Part shown: one piece after another, positions 1 through 12,257 of the stretch
Position numbering within the stretch: the first letter of the stretch is position 1
Layout of the letters: the number at the start of each line of letters is the position of its first letter
Source of the DNA: Paramecium tetraurelia
Taxonomy: Eukaryota; Ciliophora; Oligohymenophorea; Peniculida; Parameciidae
Direction of reading: 5' to 3'
NCBI RefSeq assembly: GCF_000165425.1
Contig: NW_001799511.1
Span: 288,096 to 352,095, forward strand
Length of the DNA: 64,000 nucleotides
Translations under genes and position numbers: made by a program
Notes under the pieces: model-generated
Databases searched by the model: none
What the model saw: only the letters and a program-made list of their open reading frames with translations
What the model was told of the DNA's origin: nothing

Positions 1-14
1 AGACTTAGAATAAA

Positions 15-290
15 ATGATGATAAGCAACTTTTCACTTTTTATAGTCCAGAACAAAAATAAGTATCATAAACATTCAAGCTCCCTAAAGTTTTCAGAGCA
101 TTTCCTAAGCAAAATAGATATTATATCTGATTTTTCTATTCATTATTACAACTTCAATAATATTGAAAACTCATATTTACAATTTACTATTGTTTCAGAT
201 CAGTTCTAAGATATCATAATAATTTATTACATTTTTAAAAGTCTTAGACTATTTAATTCCTATTTTAATAATAGAATTATAGTATTCTGA
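15..290 (+). CDS. Hypothetical short ORF
   Basis: An ATG-to-TGA frame of 91 codons at the left edge, containing one TAA read as Gln. The product is rich in Phe, Ile, Ser, Asn and Tyr and shows no domain I recognise. It could be an independent small gene or the last exon of a gene that begins left of the window. AT-rich DNA with one stop codon gives frames this long by chance, so support is weak. Confidence 0.25.
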
Positions 291-438
291 AATTTACATC
301 AAATTTATAAGTAAATTTGAAATCCATGACTATAAGTTTAAATTTCAATAATAACTCTGATTCTTTAAAACAGAGTGACTCTAAATATTTAGAAGTTAAC
401 AACTTTTTGTTCAAATTTTAGTATAAATATTATAATAA

Positions 439-810
439 ATGATTAATACACAAAGTGAAGATGGTGAATAGCCTGTTTCAAGTGTGCAAGCTATTGAAAA
501 ACCCTAAAAATTTAGCCTATTTGATTTGATTGTTGGATTGTCTATATTTAGCATTCTATTTTTTTAGTAATGTATGGGTGAAATTTTATTCCCGATTGGA
601 TTAATATTTTTGATGAATGGAATACTCTATAAATGCAACAGACGAATTGATTAATTTATGATTGGTCTATTTTATGTACTTTAATTATTTGCAGTTTGGG
701 CATTAACCTATCACGATTTCGAAGAGTGTCGAATTGGATATGTATTAGTCGTTATTTACGTAGTTGTAATATTTTGCTTCATTACAAGTAGCATGATTAT
801 ATTGACATGA
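439..810 (+). CDS. Small multi-pass membrane protein, unknown
   Basis: A 123-residue frame from ATG to TGA without introns. After about 28 polar residues (start MINTQSEDG) there are about four hydrophobic stretches, near residues 29-45, 48-62, 73-88 and 100-122, separated by short basic or acidic loops such as YKCNRR and YHDFEEC. This polar-head, four-span shape is what can be seen. The family is not recognised. In-frame TAA and TAG codons are used as Gln, as in neighbouring genes. The phospholipase B-like gene converges on it 190 bp downstream. Confidence 0.5.
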
Positions 811-997
811 AATCAATTATTGTCTAAAATACATATAATTAACACTATTCTTTCATTGCATTATTATCATTATGCACTTCTTTATAAAATTTATATATAT
901 ACTTAATATATAAATTTTAATATTCTTGAGAATGTTTACTATCACAATATATGTTAAGTTGTTTAATAACTTGAATTTATATATATGCAATTATTAG

Positions 998-2456
998 TCA
1001 ATAATCTAAATATAACTCTTTGATGGTAAAGGTGGTTTCATCAAGTTCATACCATGGGAATCTCCACTCGTCAGTCATACCATAATGTGGAATATTAGGA
1101 TAGGCTTTCCAATTAAATGGATCGTGATTTTAATAGGAAGGACTTGAGATCAAATGAACCTTTTTATTCTTAATCATGTCCTGACTAATGACCTTACCAT
1201 CAATTCCTCCGAATGTGTATCCATTCCCTAGATCACACCTTGGACTTAAGGCACCATCGCAAGCATCGAATTCAGCAGTAACTTTATTGTATCTAACTAA
1301 TTTTCCTACTTCTTTAACTGTTTTTAGATTTCCTTGGTACATTCTAAACTATCTTGCTCTTACATCATCATTATATGAGGTAGTTTTTGGATATTCTTAA
1401 ATTTTATATAATTTTACTTAAAGAATCAAAGATTTCTTAATCCAATGGTACATTATAAGATGCCACATATCCTTAGGATGCTAGTAATGTATTTGTTAGA
1501 TCATGCACCTTATAATGAAAGAATGCCTCTTCTCCCATGAATATTTTATTATAATCAGTTACAACCCATTAATTATTATGAGTTCCACTTCTATGCTACC
1601 CAAAAATATCCATCCATTCTGAAGGAGTCTTTGCCAATCTACTTGCTATATTAGCTCTCATCCAACAAGGCACTGAATCATAATGAAAATAGGCATAATT
1701 TTCTTTATTATAATTATTAAATGATGTTTCTGTCACAACCATTTAAGTATCCCAAAGGACAAAAAAATCATCCTTGGATTCTAAATCTCCTGGTCTTGCT
1801 GTAAATGATAAATGTGGATTGACCACATCTTTGTCTTTTAATTTAAAATTATAGCTTTTATAAATTCTGAGCATAGTTTGATACACATTAAAAGTCGAAT
1901 GTGCCACTATGCCTGGTTTATAAAAGGAATTACAATTTCCAATACCTTGAGTTTAAACTTAGCCAACACTTGGCCATAAATCTTAAAGATCTCCCATATT
2001 ACTGAGATAATAGAACTAGTCAAAGGACAAGGCTTTTTCAGTCTTGCCATAATGATAATTGTATCCTTCATACATATTTTCTAACTAAATCAATAGATAT
2101 TTGACCATCCTCCAATAAGGCGTATTTTAAGATTAACTTTGTTCTTTCAACCAATTATATTAATTATGCACATATGTCTAAAGCGATTTCGGTAGAAAAT
2201 GTCTCCCTCCTTAAATTCCATAAATATAATTCAAATATGCATTATAAATTTCCTCTCTGGATTCCTCGCCTTCGTATCTTCCGGCTGTAGCGAAAACATC
2301 CTCGTCATTTTCCACACTTTCAAGATTTATTTGAAGAAAGTTCCATCCAGTTGTATTGGCAGTTCTATTATAAATGATTGATCCCTTCACTTTACCATTA
2401 TCAATTTCTAAAGAAAACGATATAGATACAAGTAAAAATATCAAAGAGTTCATCAT
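998..2456 (-). CDS. Phospholipase B-like protein (PLBD/laminin A family)
   Basis: Belongs to the Pfam phospholipase B-like family: lysosomal or secreted Ntn-hydrolase-fold enzymes that remove acyl chains from phospholipids and mature by self-cleavage at a Cys. The start MMNSLIFLLVSISFSL is a signal peptide. Family landmarks occur in order: an ATAGRYEGEESREEIY segment near the N-terminus, the nucleophile region GIGNCNSF with Cys present, AHSTFNVYQTMLR, a PGDLESKDDFF block, then SPRCDLGNGYTFGGIDGKV and the C-terminal PFNWKAYPNIPHYG with WRFPWYEL before the TGA at 998-1000. Full-length for the family. An intron-like 22-nt stretch lies near 1400. The Cys suggests an active enzyme. Dictyostelium has many paralogues, and phagotrophic ciliates plausibly use these enzymes in food vacuoles. 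Confidence 0.9.
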
Positions 2457-3392
2457 TAATATTATTAATATTTTGTAATGTCATCACATGCATAATATTA
2501 AATATCTTTTTTAATGACATAATTTGGATATCTATTATAAAATATATGATAATCAAATTGTTAAAATAATAGATTATAGATTATAGCTTATACATATATA
2601 TCTAAATTTCATCTCTTAAACAACACAATTTAAAATTTATTACTATGAGAATATATATATTCTATATAATAACAGTTATTTTTAATATTAGTACGATTAA
2701 GTTAAGCTTGCTTTTCAAATTCATTAAATTGCATCCTGCTATGATTTTAATTATATATAGTGAAAATTAGGTTTTCAACTCACTTGCGAAAAATTCATTC
2801 TATTAATACTAATTTCATATTGAAACTTTCATTAATGTAATTCATTATTTCGCAAAGGCATACTTTGAATTTAATATAACTTAAATAGATTATTTCATGT
2901 CTGAATGACTTGCTTTTATAATGGAATAATATCATAATTGATTAATCTGTTTACAGTTAATATATTTATAAATTTGCAATTCAAATACCTTTGGATAATT
3001 TTTCTAAGGTTAAAGTCTACACAATTTGTTTACTTTGAACTATGCTTAATGATTTGGCAAACATTCATTGTAACTTTAATAGAATGCCTCTATTCAGCAT
3101 CGTTATCTATGTTCTTTGAATTTTATCTTTAAGTAATAATTTCATCCGAGTAAACACCTTTAGTAATCAAAGATGTATGTGTTTCTTCTTGTATATTTTT
3201 GAAAGTAATCAACTAAATCATTCAAATTAATTAATTTAGTAATCCTCTTTTTGACAGTATTAAATTTTACATATTCAATTGGGTAAAAAGGAGAATGGTT
3301 ATAACTTTAGGGTAATAAGGTCAGTTTATAAGGAGGAATAAATAAATTGAATAATAATATATTAATTTTCATTAATAAAATAAATTTAGAAG
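2457..3392. other. AT-rich interval, one doubtful ORF
   Basis: No convincing gene. On the plus strand an ATG at 2905 opens a hydrophobic frame that runs to a TGA at 3394, or to 3398-3400 if a 28-nt intron-like segment near 3278-3305 is removed. The frame is dominated by Phe, Ile, Leu and Tyr, which AT-rich DNA gives by chance, and it overlaps the start of the next gene. The rest holds the two flanking promoter regions. Confidence 0.3.
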
Positions 3393-6134
3393 ATGATTGA
3401 TGAGATAACTCTGTTGGCAAACTTCATTTAATTGAAAACGGAAACGCTGTATCAAAGATCAAAATTTAGCGGATTGTGCTTGTACCCATCTATCGTATTG
3501 TCGATAGCCTTTGATAGAAGTACTGTAAATATAGGAACTGTTTTGATAACATTGATTTTAACAGCTATTTTAAAAAGTCATAATAAATTAATTTATATCT
3601 TAAGAGTAATATAATCAAACATAGTTATAGGTTCTCTTATTGTTTCCAGAGCTACTTCTTTAAAATTAAAATCAAGCATTAATCAGTTCATTTTTGATTA
3701 ACCAAATATATGTGCCTTACTGGCCAAGTTAAATTGTGTTTTAGATGGTTTTAGTTAGGTCAGTGAATGGATTGTATTTGGGATTTGGATTAGTAATGTT
3801 GTCTAGATATTTTGAAATTTTAAAGCGAAGATTCTTTATATCATTCTATATTCAAGAATACAACTAAAATCAGAGAGAGTGTGTGTTGGAGAAACTACCA
3901 ATAGACATTTTCCTCATTAATAGCGAAGCCAACATTTACTATAGTAATAATCATGTAAAATAATTTGATAATGAATTGCAAAGGAAATTGGCAAACCTGA
4001 TTCGAAAGAAGAAAACAGATGAAATAACATTAAACCATAAATATTACAAGATGGAATAATATCATTCCGATTACCTATTGACACAATAATAATTTAGTTG
4101 TGGAGATATCGAACTGTTTATAAAGTTGTCACAATAAATAGATTAATTGTACAACCTCATATGCTAGGACTATCAGAAATGGAACAACTTAAGAGCATTT
4201 AAAGTAGTGAAGGAGAGCGATTTAAGTATCTTAGGTCAATGCACCACAGATTGTAGATTATTAAAACAGTAAATAGATACCATAAATATTCTAAATCACG
4301 ATTGTCAATAAATCAAATACTAATCATCATCAAAAGACGAGTTTTTTTGTAAGTAAATTGTTTGATTTAGTGAAGAACTATGTGGTGAATGTGATTGAAT
4401 CAATGGTTAATCGACTCTAAGAGCATTTCAATATAATTCAACTTGAATTTGAGGAGGGCATTCCAGAAAAGCTTGTGGGAAACAAACATGGCATTCTCTA
4501 TAGTCTGTATGCATTCTTAATGAGTGCGATGCTTGTGGAATAGAAATCAGATCTGTTGACAATAAATACTAGAATAGCTTAAGTGTATTTAGATAAATCA
4601 GAATATGATCTTGAGATATCCATTAGTTTTCCATGTTCCAACAAATAAATGAAATTGTATTGTCAAGATGAATTTGAGAATGAGAATGAACAATTTTTGC
4701 TAATCATGATCAAATAATGTAAGTAATTGCTCTCGATTGATTATAAAACTGATGGGGACAACATTATCATCTTATTGATAACAAGTGTTCAATTGTGTGA
4801 AAAGAGTGACAAATCCTGTGATAATATTCAGATGGTTGATTTGACTTTTACAAAAAATGTTATTGATGTAAATCATTACTTTTGGAATGCAAAAAGATAT
4901 GCCTCTCCAGCTATGACTTATGATAAATCCTTGAGATCACCTATATAAAAATGCACGGCTAAATTTAATTTTACTGATTCTTTGGCTTCAACTATCCAAT
5001 TGAAATCGATTCCAAATTCAGCCTAAGCCTCTGCTGCAAATTCTAATGTCTAATCTCCTGAGAATACATTGATTAAAAATGATGATATAATCAGAGAAGT
5101 CGAAAAGGCTTTCAAATATACTATACAATTTCCTTAAATAAAAGAGGATATAATCAAATTGCTAGAATAAACCTTGAAAGTTGCCTACAATGAAGGAATC
5201 TTGGATCACGACAAAACCATACTCGATATAGGATGTTCTCAAATGGGCTATGATAAGTACAGTTAGATTAGTGTGAGATCAGACACACCATTTGTTCAAG
5301 ATTATTGTGATCAATTAATTGATTAAAATGACAACGAATTTTAAAAGAGTAAACCCAAATAGTTCAAAACTCCTTAATTAAAACCTAGAGATTTAGTAAG
5401 ATTCGATAATTTGGGGCAGCAAGTGGTCCGTGAATAAAAGAAAAAGCAAGAAAAAGCTAATAGGTCTATCTAGGGAAAGAGGAACAAAGATCAAAAGTAA
5501 TTGAGTGTTCTGTTTAGTCCTTCTGTGATGAGCAAATTTAGTAACAATCTGGTATCCAAAGTCTAAAAATCCAAAACTCAATTGCCTAAAATTGATGATA
5601 ACAATGGTATTTATTTGAGTCTATCAAGATAATAAATTTCATATTAGAGTCAGAGATAATAGATTAAGGAAACAACAACGAAAATGGACTTGTAGAATTA
5701 GACTGGATGAATAACCAAAGTAGGAACCGAACATACTCTGTTTGATTCCTAATACTCAATTTATTCACGTGGCACAAAGGTTTGGTAATAGTCAGTATGG
5801 AGATTTAATGATCGGAGAGCCCATTATCACTTACTCAGTCTCAGAATTGATTGCGATCTATAAATAGCATTTTAATGAGGGCAAACAGTTTTGCTTTATT
5901 TTGATATACATTCATAAGATTAGTGAAATCGAGGAATTGAGCATTGCTGTGCAAAGCAATGAAAACTTATGGTGTCAAGATCGTGATTTCAAAAAAACAG
6001 TGATGATAGGAATTTACAATTAAACCTAATTGAACAAAAATCTATATCAGTTTCTTCAATACACTATTCCTTTAAGCTAAGATGCCGAATAATTAGCCAA
6101 ATCAAAAGAATGGATAGCGGAAATAAGTAAATGA
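3393..6134 (+). CDS. Degenerate membrane hybrid histidine-kinase-like protein
   Basis: The frame starts at MIDEITLLANF. Three introns restore it: 3606-3624 (19 nt), 4349-4370 (22 nt) and 5607-5628 (22 nt). The N-terminus (about 150 residues) has several membrane segments. It is followed by a PAS-like stretch (PIDIFLINSEANIYYSNN), a coiled linker, and a region shaped like a histidine-kinase ATPase: VVNVIESMVNRLQEHF, then a GNKHGILYSLYAFLMSAM helix and a strand-rich part ending ILLITSVQLCE. The C-terminus (NILCLIPN to EWIAEISK) resembles a receiver fold. I see no phospho-accepting His motif, no Gly-rich ATP lid and no receiver acidic pocket, so phosphotransfer is doubtful. The domain call is by architecture and weak similarity. 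It may be a ciliate-expanded signalling pseudokinase. Confidence 0.6.
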
Positions 6135-6167
6135 TTATAAATTATTATTAAAATTAAGTAATAAACA

Positions 6168-6629
6168 ATGTCTCACCACCACCAAAAGTATTATGAGAGA
6201 CCAGGTATATATTTCCTACTAATATGTTCTAAGATGGATATGTGTACTCACCTGAAGAATTGGATGCTCATAGAATTCCTTTGCCCTTTAGAGACAGATG
6301 TGTCAATTTCTATGTCCCCTTCTTCAAATGCCAATAAATCAAAACAGACAATCTATTCAAAACCGCACTCGCAGCCATCGACTAGACTTTGGATCATTGG
6401 TATTTCATTACTTCTATTCCTAGGGGTGGAGAATGCTACAAAGAAAAAAGAGACTATGTAAATTGTGCTAAAGCAGCGTATATACTTTATCCAATTATTT
6501 TTCAGTTACCAATATTCCTTGGCCATCCCTGTTCAAAATATTTATACTGCCAATCCATGGTATGCTAGTCAAGAAGCTGTTTCATCCGAATTAGAAAAAA
6601 ATCATTTTAGTTCACCAGTCTTGTATTGA
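6168..6629 (+). CDS. NDUFB7: Mitochondrial complex I subunit NDUFB7 (B18)
   Basis: Accessory subunit of NADH:ubiquinone oxidoreductase on the intermembrane-space face of the membrane arm. Two introns (29 nt near 6205, 28 nt near 6480) are needed. The spliced product is about 135 residues and contains IPLPFRDRCVNFYVPFFKC and, later, GGECYKEKRDYVNC. These form the twin CX9C pair and the RDYV signature typical of B18 subunits, which are folded by the Mia40 relay. The C-terminal extension (QNIYTANPWYASQEA) is not in animal homologues. It starts 33 bp after the preceding stop. Loss of the CX9C pair in a better gene model would refute the call. Confidence 0.85.
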
Positions 6630-6675
6630 CAAAATAATCAATTTTAGTACAAAATAAAACATTATTATTATTTAC

Positions 6676-7367
6676 ATGCATTATTCACTTGTAGAAGGAT
6701 CTTAATAAACCGATTCCATTCATTACCCTTCTAAAATTCACGTTAGATATCCTTCTTAATTGCAAATGGGTTCTCCTAGAATAATTCTCTTGCAAAATCA
6801 CTTTCCTGCTGTGAAACCTATCATTGTAAGAAAACCCCAATAAGGATCAAACTTAAAATAACTCAAAAATGCCTACTACACCAATCGATAACCTGTCAAA
6901 ACTCTCTGCAACGAATAATTGGAAATACCAAAACAAGAGAAAATACTAAAAGAAAAAAACAAAAAACTATAATTGAGGAAAAATATGACCAGAAAATTAT
7001 TGAAAATTACAGAGTATCTAGCTTCCTACAGAAAGCCCTGAAAACATCTTCCTATGATTATAAATATGATAATAAACCCTTTATAAATAATGCCATCTAT
7101 TATTAAACTCATAACAATGTCCATCCAATAAAGCCAGTACTTCGAATATTCAACATAAATAGATATTCCAATAGACTACATCATCTTTTCTTATCTTACA
7201 ATTCTTTATATTAAAAAATTAAAGAGACATAAGTTAGAATTAAATATATAGATTTTATCATGGCGATTTGTGGAAAATAAATAAATTTTCAATTTATTGT
7301 TCTATTCTTTAAAATGTGTAAAAGATCCTCTATCCCCTTATAGGATATTTTCTATGTTTATATATGA
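6676..7367 (+). CDS. Hypothetical protein, possibly frame-disrupted
   Basis: The first part (MHYSLVEGSQQTDS, PRIILLQNHFPAVKP) looks coding and basic. It would stop at 7039-7041 in its own frame. A second frame, open from the A-rich run at 6950-6970 to a TGA at 7365-7367, carries an equally coding-like sequence (IIEEKYDQKIIENY, NNVHPIKPVLRIF). No GT...AG pair near the run joins the two with the right phase; one missing A would do so. Either this is one gene with a homopolymer indel or a 122-residue gene followed by chance open frame. No domain recognised. Confidence 0.4.
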
Positions 7368-7659
7368 TATTTTTAACCAAGAATAAATCTTTTCATATAC
7401 AAACAAGAATCAAAATTTCAGAATAGTTTTTTAATAAATTAGAGCTTAAATCTCACTTTGATCAAATCGAAATAACTTCCCATCCCATAATTTATTTATA
7501 ACTTAGTTTAATGCCTATTGATTATGGTTTCAAAATAAACAAGACAAATGAAGACATTAAATAATCTACATTCACATATTCAATAGAATATAAATGTTGA
7601 TAATATTAATTAATAATGACTTTAGATAATGTTGTAATTAAATATATGATAAAATCCGA
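7368..7659. other. Convergent intergenic interval, nothing seen
   Basis: Under 300 bp of AT-rich DNA between a plus-strand and a minus-strand gene end. No ORF or structured element is apparent. Confidence 0.4.
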
Positions 7660-8559
7660 TCATCTTCTTAATGAGTTCTCCACTCTGTTACATGTTTCAT
7701 CCAACAGTCTAAGCATAGTTTCTTCAGTGGATTCTCTTTATGCTTTTTCTTCTGATAACTATAAATTTAAAATATTATTCATCTCATCTATCATTCTATA
7801 CATTTGAGATTGAGATTCCTATCTTTATCGTTTCTCCTTAGTCAGAGTCTCCTAGATTTAAAAGACAGATTCTCCAAATCTTCTAATTAGCTCTTAGCAA
7901 GCGGCTTCTCTATTAATTAATTGTAATAAGAAATACCTTTCTCTTCTTTCATTTTAGACATCCTCTGCTAAGTTTAAGACTCTTTCTCCAATTTCATTTG
8001 AATATTGTTCTTCAGTTTCCTCTCTCATTTTCTTTTATTTAGCTAATTCCAATCTATATTGATATGATTTTTCATCAATTAATCTAGCCACTTTCAATTC
8101 TGATTCCCTTCTCAAGGTTTTATCTTTTTACAATTCCTTAACTATATTCTACTCTAATCCCTTAACATCTCTCTACTTAAAATTATCATCCCTTGACTAT
8201 AATATAAATTTTGAATTCAAACATCTCTAATTATTTTTTCGTTAGTTAATCCATCTTCTATTTTACTCAATTGGTCTTAAATTATTTTAAGTCTGCTTAA
8301 ATCATTTTAGTAAGCCTTTTAAAATTTCTCGTCAAAAAGCTTGAGCTTTTATTCATAAGCTTCCTTTTTTAATGTTTTATCCTCTTCAATCTGTAATCCA
8401 GATAACTTTTCGCTTAACTATGCAATCTTAGCTCTGCTAGGAGATACTACAAGGATTAAACCATCTCTTACCGTTCCTATCAGTAATTGAAGATTGTGGG
8501 GCAATCACACTTTTCAAATTTTTTGTTTAAGGTGATTAATATAACGAGCTATTTAACAT
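7660..8559 (-). CDS. SF-assemblin / striated-fibre protein
   Basis: SF-assemblins polymerise into striated rootlets attached to basal bodies (kinetodesmal fibres in Paramecium, beta-giardin in Giardia). Introns at 8447-8471 (25 nt) and 8197-8222 (26 nt, starting GTTT) restore one frame. The N-terminal head contains TDRNVSPSRAKIAQLSEKL; the rest is a continuous coiled coil (SKIEDGLTNEKI, KVARLIDEKSYQYRLELA, NEIGERVLNLAEDV). The end carries the family signature TMLRLLDETCNRVENSLRR before the TGA. The spliced length of about 283 residues matches the family. It lies head to head with CCDC40 across 788 bp. Paramecium has many paralogues, so which fibre it builds is unknown. Confidence 0.92.
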
Positions 8560-9347
8560 TAATTATTTATTAATTAAAACTAAAAGGTAGCTTTAATTTA
8601 TTTGTAAATAATATCAATCTTAATAAATGTAATTGAGTTCTTTTAATAACTAGAAGAGAATATATGGGGTTGGAAGTTCAAATTTAATTTTAACGTCTAT
8701 ATTACAAGTTAATAAAATAGGACTTCATTTATAGAGGAATCAGCTGGATTTCTGTCAGCAATTATGTGATGGGCATTTCAACTCGATTTTCATCAATAAT
8801 TATGCTGTGTGCATTTCATTACAAAAAAATAATGATTAGAAATATATTTAAGCTTCAATTTGAAATTTAGGTAGATATTTTTTTAATTAAAACATCATAA
8901 GATTTATTACCGAGATATAAAAGTTTTAGAAGAGAATCAAAAATTATAAGAATATGATCACATTAAAATAATAGCTACTTCTAATTTAGAATTCAAATTC
9001 AAACCCTTATTATTTTATAATTAATATATCATAACTAATTCATTAATAAGATATAAAAACACATTATATTTGATGAAAATAAGGTGAGAATTCATAATTT
9101 GTAATTGCATTCCAATGTTCAATCAGTTATCAGAACTTCAAGAATATTAATTATTTACTTATCAAAGGTTTCTAAACTATACGATTTTTATTGGTATATG
9201 AATATTGATCAATGAGAAGTATATCAATAGATAATTCAAAAATGATGATGCTATTTTATTCATTTATTAATAATATTTAGATCTTTGAAATCAATATTTA
9301 ATAACTGAAAATACCTTTTTGTTTGTATAAATATTTTATTTTTTAAA
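8560..9347. other. Long divergent intergenic region
   Basis: Between the starts of SF-assemblin and CCDC40, unusually long for this window. No ORF of note. Around 8755-8820 two imperfect copies of a motif (AATTATGTGATGGGCATTTC and AATTATGCTGTGTGCATTTC) are about 50 bp apart. Everything else is AT-rich. Two ciliary genes share this region, so it may hold a common promoter; that is inference. Confidence 0.35.
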
Positions 9348-12120
9348 ATGGCAGACAACGAAAATAACGATGATCAACCAAATTTGGAGGAGGATCCAAT
9401 GGCATTCTTACCAGCAGATCACGTAATGGAGTAATATGATATAATTAGCATTTGTTGGCTCGTTTGCAAATTGCATTACAAAAATAATTGGATGATGAGC
9501 ATTCAAGAGTAGAATTAGAGCTTGTCGAAGTCGAAGATTAATTAAAAAAGCTTGATAGAGAAAAGGAGGATATTGGTACTTGAAATAATTAATATAAAAG
9601 GTGTTAGATTATATGGTGTATAACAATAGTTAGCAGAGAATTAATAAAATTTTGAAAAAGCACATGAAAACTTTAATTTTGTATAAAAATTGAGAATTGA
9701 AAGTGAGTAAAAACTAAAAACTATTAACGACTTACACTTACAGAAGAAGAAAGAGGTAGATGAATTAAGGAAAAAATATCTAAAAGCTCAAGATGAATTA
9801 TCGAAACTTACCAAAACTTTGCACACCATTGAGAATTATAACAATTAGATGCAAGCAGAAATCCAATAGACTAGAAGAATCGTCTACAGAGGAGAAGAAA
9901 ATGTGCAAGCATTAGAAAAGGATAAGAAAAAATAAGATTACTTAATTGATCAAATGAATGAGGAAATTAAGAGATTGACAGAATAAAAGACTATATTGAT
10001 GGATCAATTGATATCACAAAGCAAAGAGACAGAAAATGCTAGACAAACAATGAAGGATGCTTAAGCTGAAATGGAAAAGATCATTGCATCAAAAAAGAAC
10101 CTTATGGAAAGATGGTAGAAGAGTTTGGTAAGGATGTAGAGAATGGACAATGCACTATAAGAAATTAGAGAAGCTTATAAGTATGTATCTGTATTGATAT
10201 CATAATAGAAAAGAATCAGAAGTCAATATCTAATTAGGTACTGAACTATAAGGAATTAATAATGAAATCAGAAAAGAAAATGCTAGATCTGAAGATTTAA
10301 TTGCATAGAAAAGAAAATTGGAAAATCAAAAGTCGAACTTAGAAAACAGGAGATAAGAATTACTTGAAGAGTAGGCAAAACTCAATGCTTAAGTGTTATT
10401 GTTGAATGAATCTCTTAAATAGACAGAAAATGAAACTAAAAAGACTGATAATGAATAAAGAAATGTCGATGAATAAATGAAATTGATTGAAACTAATATT
10501 ATGAAATTGCATACAGAAACTAAAAGCTTATTGGAAGACTTATTAGATTCAAAGAGTGAAAATACTACCATTGAAAAAACTGCCTTAAATTTGTTGAAAT
10601 AGGCTTAAATTATCTAATCTGAAATTGAAGAAAAGGAAATAGAATTGGAAAATCTAAATAATGAAATTGCTAGAGTTAAAATTGATCAATTGAACACAGA
10701 ATAATAGATTGAATAATTAAAATTAAAAAAGGCTGCAGTTATTAAAGAAAGAGATGACAAGAAAATTACTGTTGCTACTTACGAAGTATAAATTAAATAG
10801 GGTCATGAATTAAATGAAAAAAAACAACATGAAGTTGGTAGATTAAATAAGGTTCATGATGAATTGACAAACAATTCTTCAGAAGTCAGCAGAGGACCTT
10901 TAGAAGCTACAAAGTCTAATCTAAAACGATAATTTGATGAAATGATTCAACAATGTGAAGCCATGCATAGAGATTGGATCAAGAAGCAAACTTAATTGGT
11001 TGAAAAAACTAAAGAATATGAAACATGTTCAACAGAGGTTGATGAATTATCAAATAAACAAGTTATTTTAGAAAATAAAAAAATGAGATTAAATTCTTAA
11101 TATAGATCTCATGAAAGAGAAATAAGAGAAATCAAAAATAGTCTTAAAAATCTTTAAAATGATATGAATAAATTAAATGATGATTTAGAAAGATATTAAT
11201 TTAAATAAGAAAAATTAACAAACGAAAATAACCATATTTAGAGTGAATTTCTTGAGAAGTTGAAAGAGTTAGAGAAGGAAGCCGTAAGATATGAAGTCTA
11301 AATTGATAAATTAAAGGACAGTAAAGCAGATTTATTAAATGATATAATGGAGGCAGAAAAGTAAATCCTGTTGTGGGAAAGAAAGATTCAATTGGAAAAA
11401 GAAATGCAAGAGGCTTTGGATCCAAATGTTGGACAGAGCGAATTAAAACTATTGTAAAAAGAAATACATAAGATGGAACTAAGATAAAAGGAATAAAAGA
11501 AGAGTTAGGAGTAGATCATAAAAGAAATGGAAAGAACTGTTTTTAAGAGAGAGACTATCCAATTAAAATATCTGAACAAAGATAAATCTTCCTCAGGACC
11601 TAAAGAACTTAAACTTCCTCCTGTTGGAGCTAGCAATAATACAACTTAAGTTAACAAATAAATCTAAACACTTAAGAATACATTGAATCAAACATTGATG
11701 AATGGATAAAAGATAGAATAAGGTATAAGAGCACAAGAAGAGTAACTTGAAAATGTAAGAATTATAAAATATATGCATGTAGCTTTAACAATAAATCTAG
11801 GAGGCTTCCTAACAGTAATAATAAATGGAATAGGAAGCTTATGACAACAAATAAAAATTATATTATGCTAAAAATGAAAAGCATCTAAATGTATTCAAAA
11901 TAAGTCAATTATAATCCTAAGCCAAGAAATACGAGGAATTATTAAACAACCCAAAACTTCCTTTTCCAGAACAATAAATTAGATAGTAAATTTAATTTTA
12001 AGCCTTAGGAAACTTGAAGAATAGAAGAACTTCACCAATAATATCAAGAGTGCCTTAAACAAACTAGTTGATGAATAGCCATAATTACAAGAGATCTTGG
12101 CCCCATTATTAGATTTATGA
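9348..12120 (+). CDS. CCDC40: CCDC40 / FAP172, axonemal 96-nm ruler subunit
   Basis: CCDC40 pairs with CCDC39 to form the ruler that sets the 96-nm repeat of motile cilia. After introns 9423-9448 and 9576-9600, conserved blocks appear in order: REKEDIGGVRLYGVQQQL, KKKQDYLIDQMNEEI, LMERWQKSLVRMQRMD, then (after intron 10181-10208) long coiled coil, GPLEATKSNLKRQFDEM, AMHRDWIKKQ, and MEAEKQILLWERKIQLEKEM with NVGQSELKLLQKEIHKME. All match the CCDC40 order. Another 28-nt intron falls near 11755. The 3' end is uncertain: the plain frame reaches TGA only at 12254-12256, 1 nt before the UTP7 start, through DNA that looks intergenic. A small missed intron giving the TGA at 12118-12120 is more likely. 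Confidence 0.93.
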
Positions 12121-12257
12121 AATATATGAATTTAAAATTAATCAGATAGAACAATATTTAATCCTTATTATCATAATTGAGAGTAATTCTAAAGAGATTT
12201 TTTTAATTAAAATATATTTGTATTTAGTTTTTAATTATAAATATTTTAATTTGTGAA

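Noticed and set aside
1188-1400. Plus-strand ORF with Pro/Leu-rich product
   Set aside because: Antisense to the conserved C-terminal part of the phospholipase B-like gene.
2905-3400. Hydrophobic plus-strand ORF as extra N-terminal exon of the kinase-like gene
   Set aside because: No intron of the right phase joins it to MIDEITLLANF at 3393, and its composition is that of AT-rich noncoding DNA.
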